A stretch of 64,000 nucleotides of DNA from Actinomycetota bacterium (lineage in GTDB: Bacteria > Actinomycetota > Acidimicrobiia > Acidimicrobiales > RAAP-2), in the NCBI GenBank assembly GCA_009699875.1, contig WLNI01000001.1:868001-932000 (forward strand), given 5' to 3'. Below, one piece after another: positions 44,896 through 53,568 of the stretch; position 1 is the first letter of the stretch, and every line of letters begins with the position of its first letter. The position numbers and the translations under genes are program-made. Under the pieces are notes generated by a model. That model ran no database searches. It saw only the letters and a list, made by a program, of their open reading frames with translations, and was not told the origin of the DNA.

Positions 44896-46009
44896 TGCTC
44901 ACCTCCGTTGCTAAATCTCGATAAGCCTCAGCCCCTTTGGACTGTGGGTCGAAGACCGTAATTGGCTGACCAAATGACGGTGCCTCTGAGATCCGAACCG
45001 TTCGGGGAATCACCGTGTCGCAGACCTCTTCGGGGAAGTGCTCTCGCACGTCCTCGGCCACGTCAGACGCAAGGCGGGTTCGATTGTCGAACATGGTCAA
45101 CACAATGGTTGAGAGTTCGAGGGACTCGTTCAGATTTGAGCCGACCAGTTTGAGCGTTGAGCGCAGTTGGCTCAGGCCTTCAAGGGCGTAGTACTCACAC
45201 TGGATCGGCACAAGAACCTCACGAGCGGCGGCCAGCGCATTGATGGTGATCAAGCCAAGCGAGGGGGGGCAGTCGATCATGATGAAGTCGAAGTCGTCGG
45301 CAATGGCGTCGATGGCTCGCTTGAGGCGAAGCTCTCGGCTAAAGGCTGGCACGAGTTCGATTTCCACCCCGGAGAGGTCGAGGGTTGCTGGGGCCACGAA
45401 GAGGTTCTTGACGTTGGTCGGCTCAATGCAGTCTTCGAGAGGGTGCTCGTGCATGATCACGTCGTACATCGAGTGCTCGAAGTTCCTCCGCTCGATCCCG
45501 AGACCAGTCGTCGCGTTGCCCTGGGGGTCAAGGTCGATCACCAGGACTCGGTAGCCCATCTCGGCCAACGCTGCCCCAAGGTTCACCGTGGTGGTGGTTT
45601 TGCCCACACCACCCTTCTGGTTCGCCACAGCCATCACTCGAGGGAGGTCTCTGGTGACCCGGATTCGGGGGGGTCGCTTCTCACTCGCCTTCTCAGAACC
45701 CGCTTTTTCGCCCTTTGAGGGCTTTTTCTTCGACTTTGGCTTGGTGGAGGCATGCATCTCGACAATGTCGGAGCCTTCAGGCTCTGCTGAGGACTCTTCG
45801 GCCTCTGGAACAACGCTCAGGACGGCTTCGCTCTCTGCGGGGCTCTCTGGCTCACTGAAGGCGCTTTCAGCCTCTTCTGGCGACTCTGCGACCACCGTCA
45901 TCTCCCCCTCAGACTCACTTGCTTCCTCATCAACGACCGCCCACGCTGGACGGGGCTCTTCGGAGGTCCTTGTCGGCTCTCCCGCTCGCCCTCGGCGCCA
46001 AATTGCCAT
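44870..46009 (-). CDS. parA: Chromosome-partitioning ATPase ParA with acidic N-terminal extension
   Basis: The ATPase core begins near residue 125: MAVANQKGGVGKTTTTVNLG (deviant Walker A), VLVIDLDPQGNATTGLG, FDFIMIDCPPSLG and the closing LASDVAEDVREHF. About 120 residues precede it, rich in Glu/Ser/Ala and then Lys (KPKSKKKPSKGEKAGSEKAS), unusual for chromosomal ParA but seen in some actinobacteria. ATG 46009 (MAIWRRGRAG) is chosen because the promoter at 46046-46074 would place the upstream ATG 46069 inside the -35 element. It is followed by parB. Confidence 0.93.
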   Translation of the reverse strand: MAIWRRGRAGEPTRTSEEPRPAWAVVDEEASESEGEMTVVAESPEEAESAFSEPESPAESEAVLSVVPEAEESSAEPEGSDIVEMHASTKPKSKKKPSKGEKAGSEKASEKRPPRIRVTRDLPRVMAVANQKGGVGKTTTTVNLGAALAEMGYRVLVIDLDPQGNATTGLGIERRNFEHSMYDVIMHEHPLEDCIEPTNVKNLFVAPATLDLSGVEIELVPAFSRELRLKRAIDAIADDFDFIMIDCPPSLGLITINALAAAREVLVPIQCEYYALEGLSQLRSTLKLVGSNLNESLELSTIVLTMFDNRTRLASDVAEDVREHFPEEVCDTVIPRTVRISEAPSFGQPITVFDPQSKGAEAYRDLATEVSNGAPKRAG

Positions 46010-46045
46010 TAGCGGTGCGTGGAGAGGGTTTCGAACACGGTCGCT

Positions 46046-46074
46046 ATCATGTCTTGAAACGCCCGCCACGTCAA
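46046..46074 (-). promoter_or_regulatory. Promoter of parAB
   Basis: On the reverse strand TTGACG (46074-46069) and CATGAT (46051-46046) are separated by 17 bases. Transcription would start near 46039, about 30 bases before the ParA ATG. The nearest parS site is 49 bases upstream of the -35, so spreading ParB could influence this promoter. Confidence 0.5.
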
Positions 46075-46122
46075 GCAGGTTGCCTCGAGGCTGAAGGCAC
46101 CCTTGTGGGGACTCAATCTTGA

Positions 46123-46138
46123 TGTTTCACGTGGAACA
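46123..46138. promoter_or_regulatory. parS: parS site 1
   Basis: TGTTTCACGTGGAACA, one base from the ParB consensus TGTTTCACGTGAAACA. It lies between rsmG and parA, about 3.6 kb from dnaA, the expected location in actinobacteria. Confidence 0.95.
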
Positions 46139-46171
46139 TTTTGGCGAGCATCGGGTCGCGCTGGAGTGAGA

Positions 46172-46187
46172 TGTTTCACGTGGAACA
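46172..46187. promoter_or_regulatory. parS: parS site 2
   Basis: A second copy identical to site 1, including the same single-base deviation (GTGG in place of GTGA). Centre-to-centre distance is 49 bases. It lies just upstream of the rsmG 3' end. Confidence 0.95.
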
Positions 46188-46208
46188 CCCTCAAGGTGGC
46201 CTCCTTCC

Positions 46209-46841
46209 TCAGAAAATGGGTCGTTTCGCGGGCACCCCGACCCGCCGGGGATAGCGCTCAGGGCAGAGGGCTGCTTGGCGAAGAACCACAAAGTGTGAAC
46301 CCTCAACTACCGAGGCGGCTGGCCCAAGGCCCAGGGTGGCAACCCCTTCGGCTGGCCATCGCTCGGCGCGACCCTCAGGTGGCTCCGACACCACAAGAGC
46401 TCCGCCCTCAACCAAGAAGGGTGCCCCACACTCGGCAGTGACTGCGGGAGGGCCAAAGGATCGAGCGACGACCACGTCTATGGCCCCCCGAAGGTCCTCA
46501 CGGTGCCCTAGATCCTCAGCTCGACCCGCCAGGACGCTCACGTGCTCGCTCAGTCCAAACTCTTCAATCACCTCGCTGAGGAACTCGCATCGTCGGACAG
46601 AGCCGTCCATCAGAATGATCCGAGCTTCGGGCCAGATCTCACTCAGGACGAGTCCAGGAAGTCCGCCGCCGGATCCAAGGTCAATCACGCTGGCGGGGGA
46701 GTCGACTCCTTGTGCGGCCAATGCGGCAGCGAACCCGCGGGCATGCTCGATTTGGAGGTCGAGGGTTGTCGGCCCGAGAAAGCCGAGCGCTCTACTTCGG
46801 GCCAGGATCTCAGTTACGTGTGCTGAGGAGCCGTGGCCCAT
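46209..46841 (-). CDS. rsmG: 16S rRNA (guanine-527-N7)-methyltransferase RsmG
   Basis: SAM-dependent methyltransferase (GidB) of 210 residues. The SAM motif reads SVIDLGSGGGLPGLVLSEIW, RIILMDGSVRRCEFLSEVIE follows, and then VVVARSFGPPAVTAECGAPF. The protein starts MGHGSSAHVTEILARSRALG. It lies directly between jag (6 bases upstream) and the parS/parA region, the conserved order around actinobacterial origins. Loss of this enzyme commonly gives low-level streptomycin resistance; the motifs here look intact. Confidence 0.95.
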   Translation of the reverse strand: MGHGSSAHVTEILARSRALGFLGPTTLDLQIEHARGFAAALAAQGVDSPASVIDLGSGGGLPGLVLSEIWPEARIILMDGSVRRCEFLSEVIEEFGLSEHVSVLAGRAEDLGHREDLRGAIDVVVARSFGPPAVTAECGAPFLVEGGALVVSEPPEGRAERWPAEGVATLGLGPAASVVEGSHFVVLRQAALCPERYPRRVGVPAKRPIF

Positions 46842-46847
46842 GGTTCG

Positions 46848-47729
46848 CTAGCCAGCGTTCGGAAGCAGAACGACGTAACGGTTGGGCTCTTCGCCCTCAG
46901 AGCGAGTAGCGATTCCGTCGATGTCGTTGGCGGCGTCGTGGACCACCTTGCGGTCAGCAGGCGACATCGCTTCGAGGGCTCGCTCTTCGGCGTTCTCGAT
47001 CACGTCGGCGGCCACTTCTTGCGTGAACCTCGTCAGTGCTGCTGCTCGTCGTTCTCGATAACGGGCGATGTCCACCAAGATCCGGTCGGTCTTGGCGCTA
47101 AAGCGACCCTGCACCACGGTGCGGGTGATGTCTTGCACGGCGGCCAAGGTGCTTCCCTTTGGACCCACCAACATGCCGAGGTCGTCGCCATCAACGGCGA
47201 GTTCCACTGTGTCCTCAGAGAGCTCACGGATTTCAACCGTTGCCGAAAGGCCCATGGTTGTCACCAAACCCTCAAGGAACTCTTTGGCTACCGCTGCTTG
47301 CTCTTGAAGCGTGACACCCTCTGCCATGGCATTCTCCTTCGATTCATTCGACACGCCACCGGCGGACGCGTCCTTTGATTTGGCACTACCGGATGCCTTG
47401 TTGTCTTTCGATCCGCCTCGGCGATTTCCCTGACCTCCACCTCGAGACTCTCCACCTTCACTACGAGGGCGACGCTCTCCACGTTGACCAGAACCTTTTT
47501 CGTTTCGTCCCTTGTTCGAGGTACGCCCACCACGAGGTCGCTTGGCTCGAGGCTCTACGGGCCGCACCCGCGCTCGTACTCGAGCTTCTCCTCGCACACG
47601 GCCGAAGAGTCCAGCCTTCGGCTCGTCAACGATCTGTACTTCTGCGTCTGACTCAGCAACGCCGAGTTGCTCGAATGCTCGCTCTTTGGCTTCGGCAACG
47701 CTTTTTCCTGTGATCTCTACCCACTCCAC
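46848..47729 (-). CDS. jag: Jag/KhpB RNA-binding protein
   Basis: A 293-residue RNA-binding protein. It has an N-terminal Jag domain (EWVEITGKSVAEAKERAFEQ, KAGLFGRVRGEARVRARV), a low-complexity Arg/Gly/Ser/Lys linker of roughly 80 residues (about 60-140), a KH domain with the GxxG-like VGPKGSTLAAVQ, and a C-terminal R3H domain (RERRAAALTRFTQEVA). It usually acts with KhpA and influences cell elongation. It follows yidC by three bases. The linker's RGG-like repeats are longer than in many homologues. Confidence 0.93.
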   Translation of the reverse strand: MEWVEITGKSVAEAKERAFEQLGVAESDAEVQIVDEPKAGLFGRVRGEARVRARVRPVEPRAKRPRGGRTSNKGRNEKGSGQRGERRPRSEGGESRGGGQGNRRGGSKDNKASGSAKSKDASAGGVSNESKENAMAEGVTLQEQAAVAKEFLEGLVTTMGLSATVEIRELSEDTVELAVDGDDLGMLVGPKGSTLAAVQDITRTVVQGRFSAKTDRILVDIARYRERRAAALTRFTQEVAADVIENAEERALEAMSPADRKVVHDAANDIDGIATRSEGEEPNRYVVLLPNAG

Positions 47730-47732
47730 GAT

Positions 47733-48764
47733 TTAACGATCCTTCCGCTTTCGCTTGTCTTTCGAGCGAGTGACCGGATTTGCCTTTGGTTTGGCTTCTT
47801 CAATCTCGGCCGGCTTTCCGCTCGGCTTGGTCTGTTTTCCATTTCCCCCGCCTGAAGAGGCAGGCTTCTTGGCCTCTTCCGTGTCGGGGGTTGAGGTCTT
47901 CGCGATAACGGTTTGGGTCGCCGTCGCCGGCTTCACCATTCCTGTTCGAAAAATGATGTCCTGGGTGGCGATCCTGATCAGGGTCGACACAATCATGTAA
48001 ATCAAAACTGCTGCTGGAATCAAAAAGTAGATATAAGCAAAAATAATCGGCATGAATTTTTGTAACTTCGCCATTTGGTTATTAGCCTGAGTTGCTGAAT
48101 TTCTTTTACTCATTTGAGACATTTGGACATACTGTAAACCGACGGCTATCGCGACTAAGGCAAAGAAAGGAACTGCCGCAATCCATGAGGAATGCGGGGA
48201 AAATGGCTTCAGAGCAAGGTCGATACCAAACGACATCATTTTGCCGCCGCTACCCACTAAGTCACAGTACATATCAGATGTATTCGGAATATAACGAGGG
48301 GCTACATTGCTCGTCAGCATCGGGAGGTGGCACGAGGATGGCACGGCGATCTTGGTCGTGCTGATGTTCGTGAGTCCTCGAATGATGTCGTAGAGAATGA
48401 TCAGGAACGGAAACTGCAAGAACATTGGCAAGCAGCCACCGGCGGGGTTGACTCCTTCGACTTTGTAGAGCGCCATCATCTCTTCGTTTAACTGCGCTCG
48501 GTTCTCTGCCCCTTTGTATTTCTGCTGAAGCTTCTTGATTTCTGGCTGGAGTCGCTGCATGGCGATCATCGATTTTGTTGATTTCACGGTCAGCGGTGTC
48601 AGCACACCCATGATCAGAATCGTCAGGAGCGCAATAGCAATCGCATAGTTCGGAACAAAGGAGTAAAAGAAGGCCAGAATGCCGGCGAAAAACTTAAAGA
48701 CAGGCTGAAAAATCTGCCCAACGGTGTGTTGGATGCCATCAGCAAATCCAAGAGTGACCATCAT
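47733..48764 (-). CDS. yidC: Membrane protein insertase YidC
   Basis: Oxa1/YidC insertase of 343 residues in the Gram-positive form, without the large periplasmic domain. It has helices near the start (FFAGILAFFYSFVPNYAIAI), the cytosolic hairpin MIAMQRLQPEIKKLQQKYKG, NEEMMALYKVEGVNPAGGCL with the FLQFPFLIILYDIIRG helix, and a Lys-rich C-terminal tail that can contact the ribosome. There is no lipobox at the start. The ATG overlaps the yidD stop (ATGA). Confidence 0.96.
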   Translation of the reverse strand: MMVTLGFADGIQHTVGQIFQPVFKFFAGILAFFYSFVPNYAIAIALLTILIMGVLTPLTVKSTKSMIAMQRLQPEIKKLQQKYKGAENRAQLNEEMMALYKVEGVNPAGGCLPMFLQFPFLIILYDIIRGLTNISTTKIAVPSSCHLPMLTSNVAPRYIPNTSDMYCDLVGSGGKMMSFGIDLALKPFSPHSSWIAAVPFFALVAIAVGLQYVQMSQMSKRNSATQANNQMAKLQKFMPIIFAYIYFLIPAAVLIYMIVSTLIRIATQDIIFRTGMVKPATATQTVIAKTSTPDTEEAKKPASSGGGNGKQTKPSGKPAEIEEAKPKANPVTRSKDKRKRKDR

Positions 48765-49015
48765 CGTCGTGCTCCTGACTCAACCCGGACCAGGTCGACG
48801 CCATGGCCTCCGAAAGGATTGCAGCGCAAAACTCGCCAGATGGCTGCCCCGCCGCCTCGGAAAAAACCCTTTGTTTCTATGGCTTCTTCGGCATATGCTG
48901 AACAGCTCGGTGTAAAGCGGCACGGCGAGAGTTGGTTCGCTCGAGCGCCCCGGTAGGCGCGCACGCTCCAGAGCGCCGCTCGGGCTCCGATGCTCTGGTG
49001 CGTTTCGTCATTCAC
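48761..49015 (-). CDS. yidD: Membrane protein insertion efficiency factor YidD
   Basis: A small amphipathic protein of 84 residues with the family motif SPCRFTPSCSAYAEEAIETK, then GGGAAIWRVLRCNPFGGHG. GTG 49015 is preferred because it overlaps the rnpA stop in GTGA; the frame could extend 14 codons upstream but would then overlap rnpA by 46 bases. It is coupled at both ends, to rnpA and yidC. Confidence 0.93.
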   Translation of the reverse strand: MNDETHQSIGARAALWSVRAYRGARANQLSPCRFTPSCSAYAEEAIETKGFFRGGGAAIWRVLRCNPFGGHGVDLVRVESGARR

Positions 49016-49371
49016 GCTGTTCTCTCCTTGTTGCTCGCACTCGCCTTTTGAAAACATTCGTCAAGACAGTGAATCAGGTCTTGAAAGGTCTCTTGACCAA
49101 CGCTCGGATCCGTTCGAACTAGGTAGGCTCCGGGCCTTGGCGGGGGAGAAATTAACTCCACGGCGCTGCGTAAGCGCCGCCGAATTCGATTCCGCTCCAC
49201 TGCTCCACCACACCGTTTTGAGACCGCAAACGCCACTTGTGCTCGTTCTTGATGGTCGTCAAGTGGACTAAACACCACCTGAAGGGGGCCATTTTTGGCC
49301 CTTCCAGAGGGTCTTCGAAGTGCCGCAAAGGTACTGCGCGCCACGACACGGCCCACCTGGCGTGGTGCCAT
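49012..49371 (-). CDS. rnpA: Ribonuclease P protein component
   Basis: Protein subunit of RNase P, 119 residues, which matures tRNA 5' ends. The RNR signature VERNRIRRRLRSAVELI is intact, preceded by RAQVAFAVSKRCGGAVERNR. The gene begins four bases after the rpmH stop. An RNA subunit gene (rnpB) was not seen in the window. The protein starts MAPRQVGRVVARSTFAALRR. Confidence 0.95.
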   Translation of the reverse strand: MAPRQVGRVVARSTFAALRRPSGRAKNGPLQVVFSPLDDHQERAQVAFAVSKRCGGAVERNRIRRRLRSAVELISPPPRPGAYLVRTDPSVGQETFQDLIHCLDECFQKASASNKERTA

Positions 49372-49375
49372 CTCT

Positions 49376-49510
49376 CTAAACGGTGAGACGGTGGCGGCCT
49401 TTGGCCCGTCGGGAACGAAGAATTGACCGACCAGCTTTCGTCGACATCCGTGAACGAAATCCGTGTGTTTTCGCCCTTTTTCGGGTATTTGGTTGATACG
49501 TACGCTTCAC
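49376..49510 (-). CDS. rpmH: 50S ribosomal protein L34
   Basis: A 44-codon gene on the reverse strand: [20 protein letters not shown] followed by [20 protein letters not shown] and LTV, the universal L34 sequence. It starts at GTG 49510 with GGAAGG upstream. It heads the rpmH-rnpA-yidD-yidC-jag-rsmG run, transcribed away from dnaA as in most bacteria. A possible promoter lies upstream (TTGGAC with a poor -10). Confidence 0.96.
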   Translation of the reverse strand: MKRTYQPNTRKRAKTHGFRSRMSTKAGRSILRSRRAKGRHRLTV

Positions 49511-49681
49511 GTTGCTTGACCTTCCGTCCTTGCGCCACCACCTGGCTGCTCGGCTAAGTCACCGATCAGTTACGTCCAAGGAGCGCGTCGAATTCTCCAT
49601 GATAGGCGACGCGCGAGCACCTCCACTAGTCCGCTTCCAAAATGTCGGCTAGGGTCGTCCGTCCACAGGCCAAGCAGCGCG

Positions 49682-49711
49682 CTCCACACCTGTGGAGAAC
49701 TCTGTGGAGAA
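49682..49711. promoter_or_regulatory. DnaA-box-like cluster before dnaA
   Basis: CTCCACA-CC-TGTGGAG is a perfect inverted repeat (49682-49697). TGTGGAGAA occurs at 49691-49699 and again at 49703-49711, each one base from the perfect box TGTGGATAA. The cluster lies 25-55 bases before the dnaA start and probably mediates autoregulation or forms part of the origin. Confidence 0.6.
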
Positions 49712-49736
49712 AGCGATTTCAGGAAGGGGGAGTTCA

Positions 49737-51113
49737 GTGGACAACATTGATGAATTATGGGACCGATGCTCCCTCGCACTCAAGGAATCCGTATCAGATG
49801 CGGTCTGGCAGATGTGGTTGTCCAAAATTCTTCCTGTGGATATCACTGGGGATAATCTGACGATTGGCGTACCGAACAGCGTGGTTCGAACGAGAATTAA
49901 CGATCGCTTTTTAGGGCTCATCCGAGACGCCGCCAGCGCCGAAGCTGGGCAGCCCTTAGAGGTCCTTTTGATCATCGTCGACGTTGACGAGGCCTACGAG
50001 CCCCTCGAAGAGACAGAAAATCCTGCCGACATCGTTCCCCTTCCAAACTCCGCCCCCGTTCAGACCTCTTCGTCGTCTCGAGCTACGGGCTCGGTCCGCC
50101 TCGACCCTCGCTTCACCTTCGACTCCTTTGTCTCGGCCTCATCAAACCGCCTGGCCTTTGCCGCGGCCCAGACGGTGGCCGAGACACCGGGGCGCTCCTA
50201 CAACCCACTCTTTATTCAGGGCGCCTCGGGTCTCGGAAAAACTCACTTGCTCCACGCCATCGGAAACTACGTGTTGGAGAACTACCCAACACACCGGGTC
50301 CTCTACGTCACCACCGAAACATTTCTGAACGACTTCGTTGACGCGATGAGAAGTCGAACCACCGTTGCCTTCAAGCGCCACTATCGAGAATGTGACGTTC
50401 TCCTCATCGACGACGTGCAGTTCATGCAAAACAAAGAGGCGCTCCAAGAAGAGTTGTTCCACACGTACAACACTCTTCACGGCGCGGGGAAACAAATAGT
50501 CTTGACCTCTGATCGAGCTCCGAAGTCAATCGAGACCCTGGAAGATCGCCTCCGAAGCCGCCTGCTTTCTGGGCTCTTGGCTGAGATTGACCCACCTGAC
50601 CTCGAAACCCGTTTGGCCATTTTGAGGACGAAGGCGATGTCGGATCACATTGAACTCCCTGACGACGTCGGCGAGTTCATCGCCACCAACGTCAAGGACA
50701 ACATTCGAGAACTTGAAGGTGCGCTCACCCGAGTGAGCGCGTTCGCTCATCTTTCGAATGCGCCGATCTCGCTCGAACTTGCGGAGATGGTCCTCTCCGA
50801 CATCGGGACTGAACCAAAGCTCATTACCCCTGACATGATCTTGGATGCCGTGGCCGAGGCATACGGGCTGAGTGTCGAAGAACTTGTTGGTCCTCGCCGC
50901 GCGCGCCCCTTGGTGACCGCGCGACACGTGGCGATGTATTTGATTCGAACCTTGACCGATTACAGCTACCCCTCAATTGGGAAGGTCTTCGGCGGAAGAG
51001 ACCACTCCACCTGTATCAGCGCGTATGAGAAGATCTCGGAACAGATGAAAGAACGCCGCCAGCTCTACGAACAGGTCACCGCCCTTATTCTTCAAATTAA
51101 GGGGTCTGGGTGA
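49737..51113 (+). CDS. dnaA: Chromosomal replication initiator DnaA
   Basis: AAA+ initiator of 458 residues. The N-terminal domain I (DELWDRCSLALKESVSDAVW) is followed by a short Ser/Pro linker, then the AAA+ core with Walker A FIQGASGLGKTHLLHAIGNY, Walker B DVLLIDDVQFMQ, the sensor region and arginine finger segment, and the domain IV signature with GGRDHSTCISAYEKI. GTG 49737 is chosen because AGGAAGGGGGAG precedes it at good spacing; the GTG at 49692 falls inside a DnaA-box-like repeat. Confidence 0.97.
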   Translation: MDNIDELWDRCSLALKESVSDAVWQMWLSKILPVDITGDNLTIGVPNSVVRTRINDRFLGLIRDAASAEAGQPLEVLLIIVDVDEAYEPLEETENPADIVPLPNSAPVQTSSSSRATGSVRLDPRFTFDSFVSASSNRLAFAAAQTVAETPGRSYNPLFIQGASGLGKTHLLHAIGNYVLENYPTHRVLYVTTETFLNDFVDAMRSRTTVAFKRHYRECDVLLIDDVQFMQNKEALQEELFHTYNTLHGAGKQIVLTSDRAPKSIETLEDRLRSRLLSGLLAEIDPPDLETRLAILRTKAMSDHIELPDDVGEFIATNVKDNIRELEGALTRVSAFAHLSNAPISLELAEMVLSDIGTEPKLITPDMILDAVAEAYGLSVEELVGPRRARPLVTARHVAMYLIRTLTDYSYPSIGKVFGGRDHSTCISAYEKISEQMKERRQLYEQVTALILQIKGSG

Positions 51114-51377
51114 ATCCTGTGGATAACTTCTGTCCAACTGCCGATTTCTCTTCTGTCAACCTGCGGAGAGGGGGGTGGGTTTTCCCCAGAGAAAGCCTTC
51201 TGAGCGAAAAACGGTCCTTCTTCCTCCACAGGAAGGGTGCAACATGGGGATAGCGAAATATGCGCTCAACAGGGAAAATGTTCTTTTTTCACCAATCCAC
51301 AGCCCTTATTACAACAGTTCATTAAACACATATCCTGTCCCATGTGGCTGGACACTCCAGAGAAAGGCACGTGAACT
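51114..51377. other. oriC: Candidate replication origin oriC (dnaA-dnaN gap)
   Basis: The 264-base gap holds a perfect DnaA box TGTGGATAA (51118-51126), weaker boxes TCCTCCACA (51222-51230, inside the hairpin CTTCCT-CCAC-AGGAAG) and CAATCCACA (51293-51301), and an AT-rich stretch (about 51270-51335) suited to unwinding. The dnaA-dnaN gap is the usual origin position in actinobacteria. Only one perfect box is seen, fewer than in Streptomyces. Confidence 0.75.
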
Positions 51378-52478
51378 ATGAAATTTCGCTCAGAAAGAGA
51401 TTCCCTTGTCGAAGCCCTTGGGACGGCAAGCCGAGCAGTGAGCTCACGACTTGCCATGCCGGTGCTCTCTGGTGTCCTTGTTGCAACAGAAGGAAACCAA
51501 CTCACCGTCACGGGAACCGACGGAGACCTTTCAATTCGCGTCTCACTTGAAATCATCGGCATCGAAGACGGAACCGCCGTGATTCCTGCTCGACTTGCTA
51601 CTGACATCACGAAGTCACTTGAACCAGGAGCAGTGACGGTTGAAGCGGCGAACGAACAAGTTGAAATCTCCGCGGCCCGCTCGCAGTTCTCACTGCGCTC
51701 CTACCCGGCGGTCGAATTCCCAAGCGTGTCCATGACCACTGAAATTTCTGCACACGTGCCAGCGTCGACTCTCGCGGAAGGGCTGCGACAAGTCGTGCGA
51801 GCCTCGTCAAACGACGACGCCCGACCCCTCCTCACCGGAGTCTTGTTGACCGCCGCTGATGGGCCGGTCCGTCTGGTGGCAACCGACTCCTATCGATTGG
51901 CGTTGCGCGACATTGACGGAGCAAACGGCGTGGTCGGCGAGGAAGACATCTTGGTACCAGCCCGCGCCCTCTCTGAGCTTCAACGACTCATTACCCCAGG
52001 CGATGAGGGAACCGTTGGCGTGACCACGACCCCATCCGAAATCACGTTCCACGTTGGATCGACTGCAATCTCGACGCGTCTTATCTCTGGGACCTATCCG
52101 GACTACCGCCAGCTGATTCCTGATTCCTATCCCAACACGCTGCACCTCGGAAAAGAAACATTGATCGCGGCACTGCGCCGAGTCCGCCTCTTGGTTAAGG
52201 ACAACACCACCCCCGTTCGAATGTCGATGCGCAGCGGGGGCGTCGACCTGAAAGTCAGCTCCCAAGAAGTTGGAGAAGGCTCCGAGACCGTTGACGGCGA
52301 CTATCAAGGTGAAGACCTCACCATCGCGTTCAACCCGGCCTACCTCATCGACGGGATCGAAGCGGTTGCCGGTGACGAAGTCATCATCGAGAGTTCAGAC
52401 GCCACCCGCCCCGCCACAATTCGCAGCGGCGAAGCCGACAGCTACCGCTACTTGTTAATGCCAGTGCGCGTTTCGTGA
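51378..52478 (+). CDS. dnaN: DNA polymerase III beta subunit (sliding clamp)
   Basis: Ring-shaped processivity clamp of 366 residues with three repeated domains. It starts KFRSERDSLVEALGTASRAV, with RPLLTGVLLTAADGPVRLVA in the second domain, and ends in the canonical ATIRSGEADSYRYLLMPVRV. AGAGAAAGGCACGTGAACT precedes ATG 51378. recF follows 15 bases later. Confidence 0.97.
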   Translation: MKFRSERDSLVEALGTASRAVSSRLAMPVLSGVLVATEGNQLTVTGTDGDLSIRVSLEIIGIEDGTAVIPARLATDITKSLEPGAVTVEAANEQVEISAARSQFSLRSYPAVEFPSVSMTTEISAHVPASTLAEGLRQVVRASSNDDARPLLTGVLLTAADGPVRLVATDSYRLALRDIDGANGVVGEEDILVPARALSELQRLITPGDEGTVGVTTTPSEITFHVGSTAISTRLISGTYPDYRQLIPDSYPNTLHLGKETLIAALRRVRLLVKDNTTPVRMSMRSGGVDLKVSSQEVGEGSETVDGDYQGEDLTIAFNPAYLIDGIEAVAGDEVIIESSDATRPATIRSGEADSYRYLLMPVRVS

Positions 52479-52493
52479 GTTTGGGTTAGCGCC

Positions 52494-53564
52494 GTGGGTC
52501 TTCGACGTCTTGAAGTGACGTCATTTCGAACCTTCGAAAAGACCGTCTTTATCCCCGATGCCGAGGGAACAACTGTGCTCGTCGGCCCAAACGGCACAGG
52601 GAAAACCTCACTCATCGAAGCGGTTGGCTACCTAGGGCTTGGTCGCTCGCTTCGAGGAAGCCCAAAAGAGGCGATGGTTCGAAACGGTGCAACAACGGCG
52701 ATTCTTCGAGCCGAGCTCGTGATCGATGATCGAGAGATTCTGATTGAAGCCGAAATCGCTCGAGAAGGTCGTGGGCGAACCCAGATCAATCGACAAAGCG
52801 TAAAATCCCGAAAGGAACTCGCCGAGATTGTCGCGATCACGACATTTTGCCCGGATGATCTGACGGTCATCCAAGGTGGCCCGGGTTCTCGCCGAGAGGT
52901 CCTAGACGACGCCCTTGCGTTGCTGAATCCAGAGTCAGCCGGCGTGATTGACGACGTCGACAAAATCCTTCGACAGCGCAACGCCCTTCTTCGACAATCT
53001 GGTGGGCGAGCGAGCGACGACGTCATCTCGACTCTCGAGGTGTGGGATAGCCGCCTCGTTGAATCAGGAGATCGACTGATCGAGGTTCGCCAAGCACTGC
53101 TCGCGCGCTTGGCGGAGCCCATCAACGACGCGTATCAAACCTTGGCTGGCGACGACACCGAGCGCATCGACGTTCGCTACTCGTCGTCGGCCCCAGAAGG
53201 AATGGCGCAAGGACTGCGAGTGGCTCGCACTGATGATCTTCGAAGAGGGGTGACAACCGTCGGCCCTCACCGCGATGACATTGAACTTCTCCTTGGTGGG
53301 CGAGATACGAGAACCCAAGCGTCTCAGGGAGAACAGAGAACGCTGGCCCTGGCGCTGCGCCTCGCAGTCCACGTGGCGGCAAAAGAACAGCGTGGCGAAG
53401 CCCCACTTCTCCTGCTCGATGACGTCTTTTCGGAACTCGATCCAGAGAGGTCGCGCCGACTCATCAACGAGCTTCCAGAAGGACAAGCGTTCATTACCAC
53501 GGCATCGCCTCTCCCTGACGGGATCAATCCAGCCATCGTGCTTGACGTGAGAGAACTTCTTTAA
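52494..53564 (+). CDS. recF: DNA replication and repair protein RecF
   Basis: SMC-like ATPase of 356 residues that loads RecA at gaps. It has Walker A VLVGPNGTGKTSLIEAVGYL, GRSLRGSPKEAMVRNGA, the family region VGPHRDDIELLLGGRDTRTQ, the ABC signature ASQGEQRTLALALRLA and Walker B LLLLDDVFSELDPERS. It starts at GTG 52494. The DciA gene begins five bases after its stop, so the two are co-transcribed. Confidence 0.96.
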   Translation: MGLRRLEVTSFRTFEKTVFIPDAEGTTVLVGPNGTGKTSLIEAVGYLGLGRSLRGSPKEAMVRNGATTAILRAELVIDDREILIEAEIAREGRGRTQINRQSVKSRKELAEIVAITTFCPDDLTVIQGGPGSRREVLDDALALLNPESAGVIDDVDKILRQRNALLRQSGGRASDDVISTLEVWDSRLVESGDRLIEVRQALLARLAEPINDAYQTLAGDDTERIDVRYSSSAPEGMAQGLRVARTDDLRRGVTTVGPHRDDIELLLGGRDTRTQASQGEQRTLALALRLAVHVAAKEQRGEAPLLLLDDVFSELDPERSRRLINELPEGQAFITTASPLPDGINPAIVLDVRELL

Positions 53565-53568
53565 ATAT

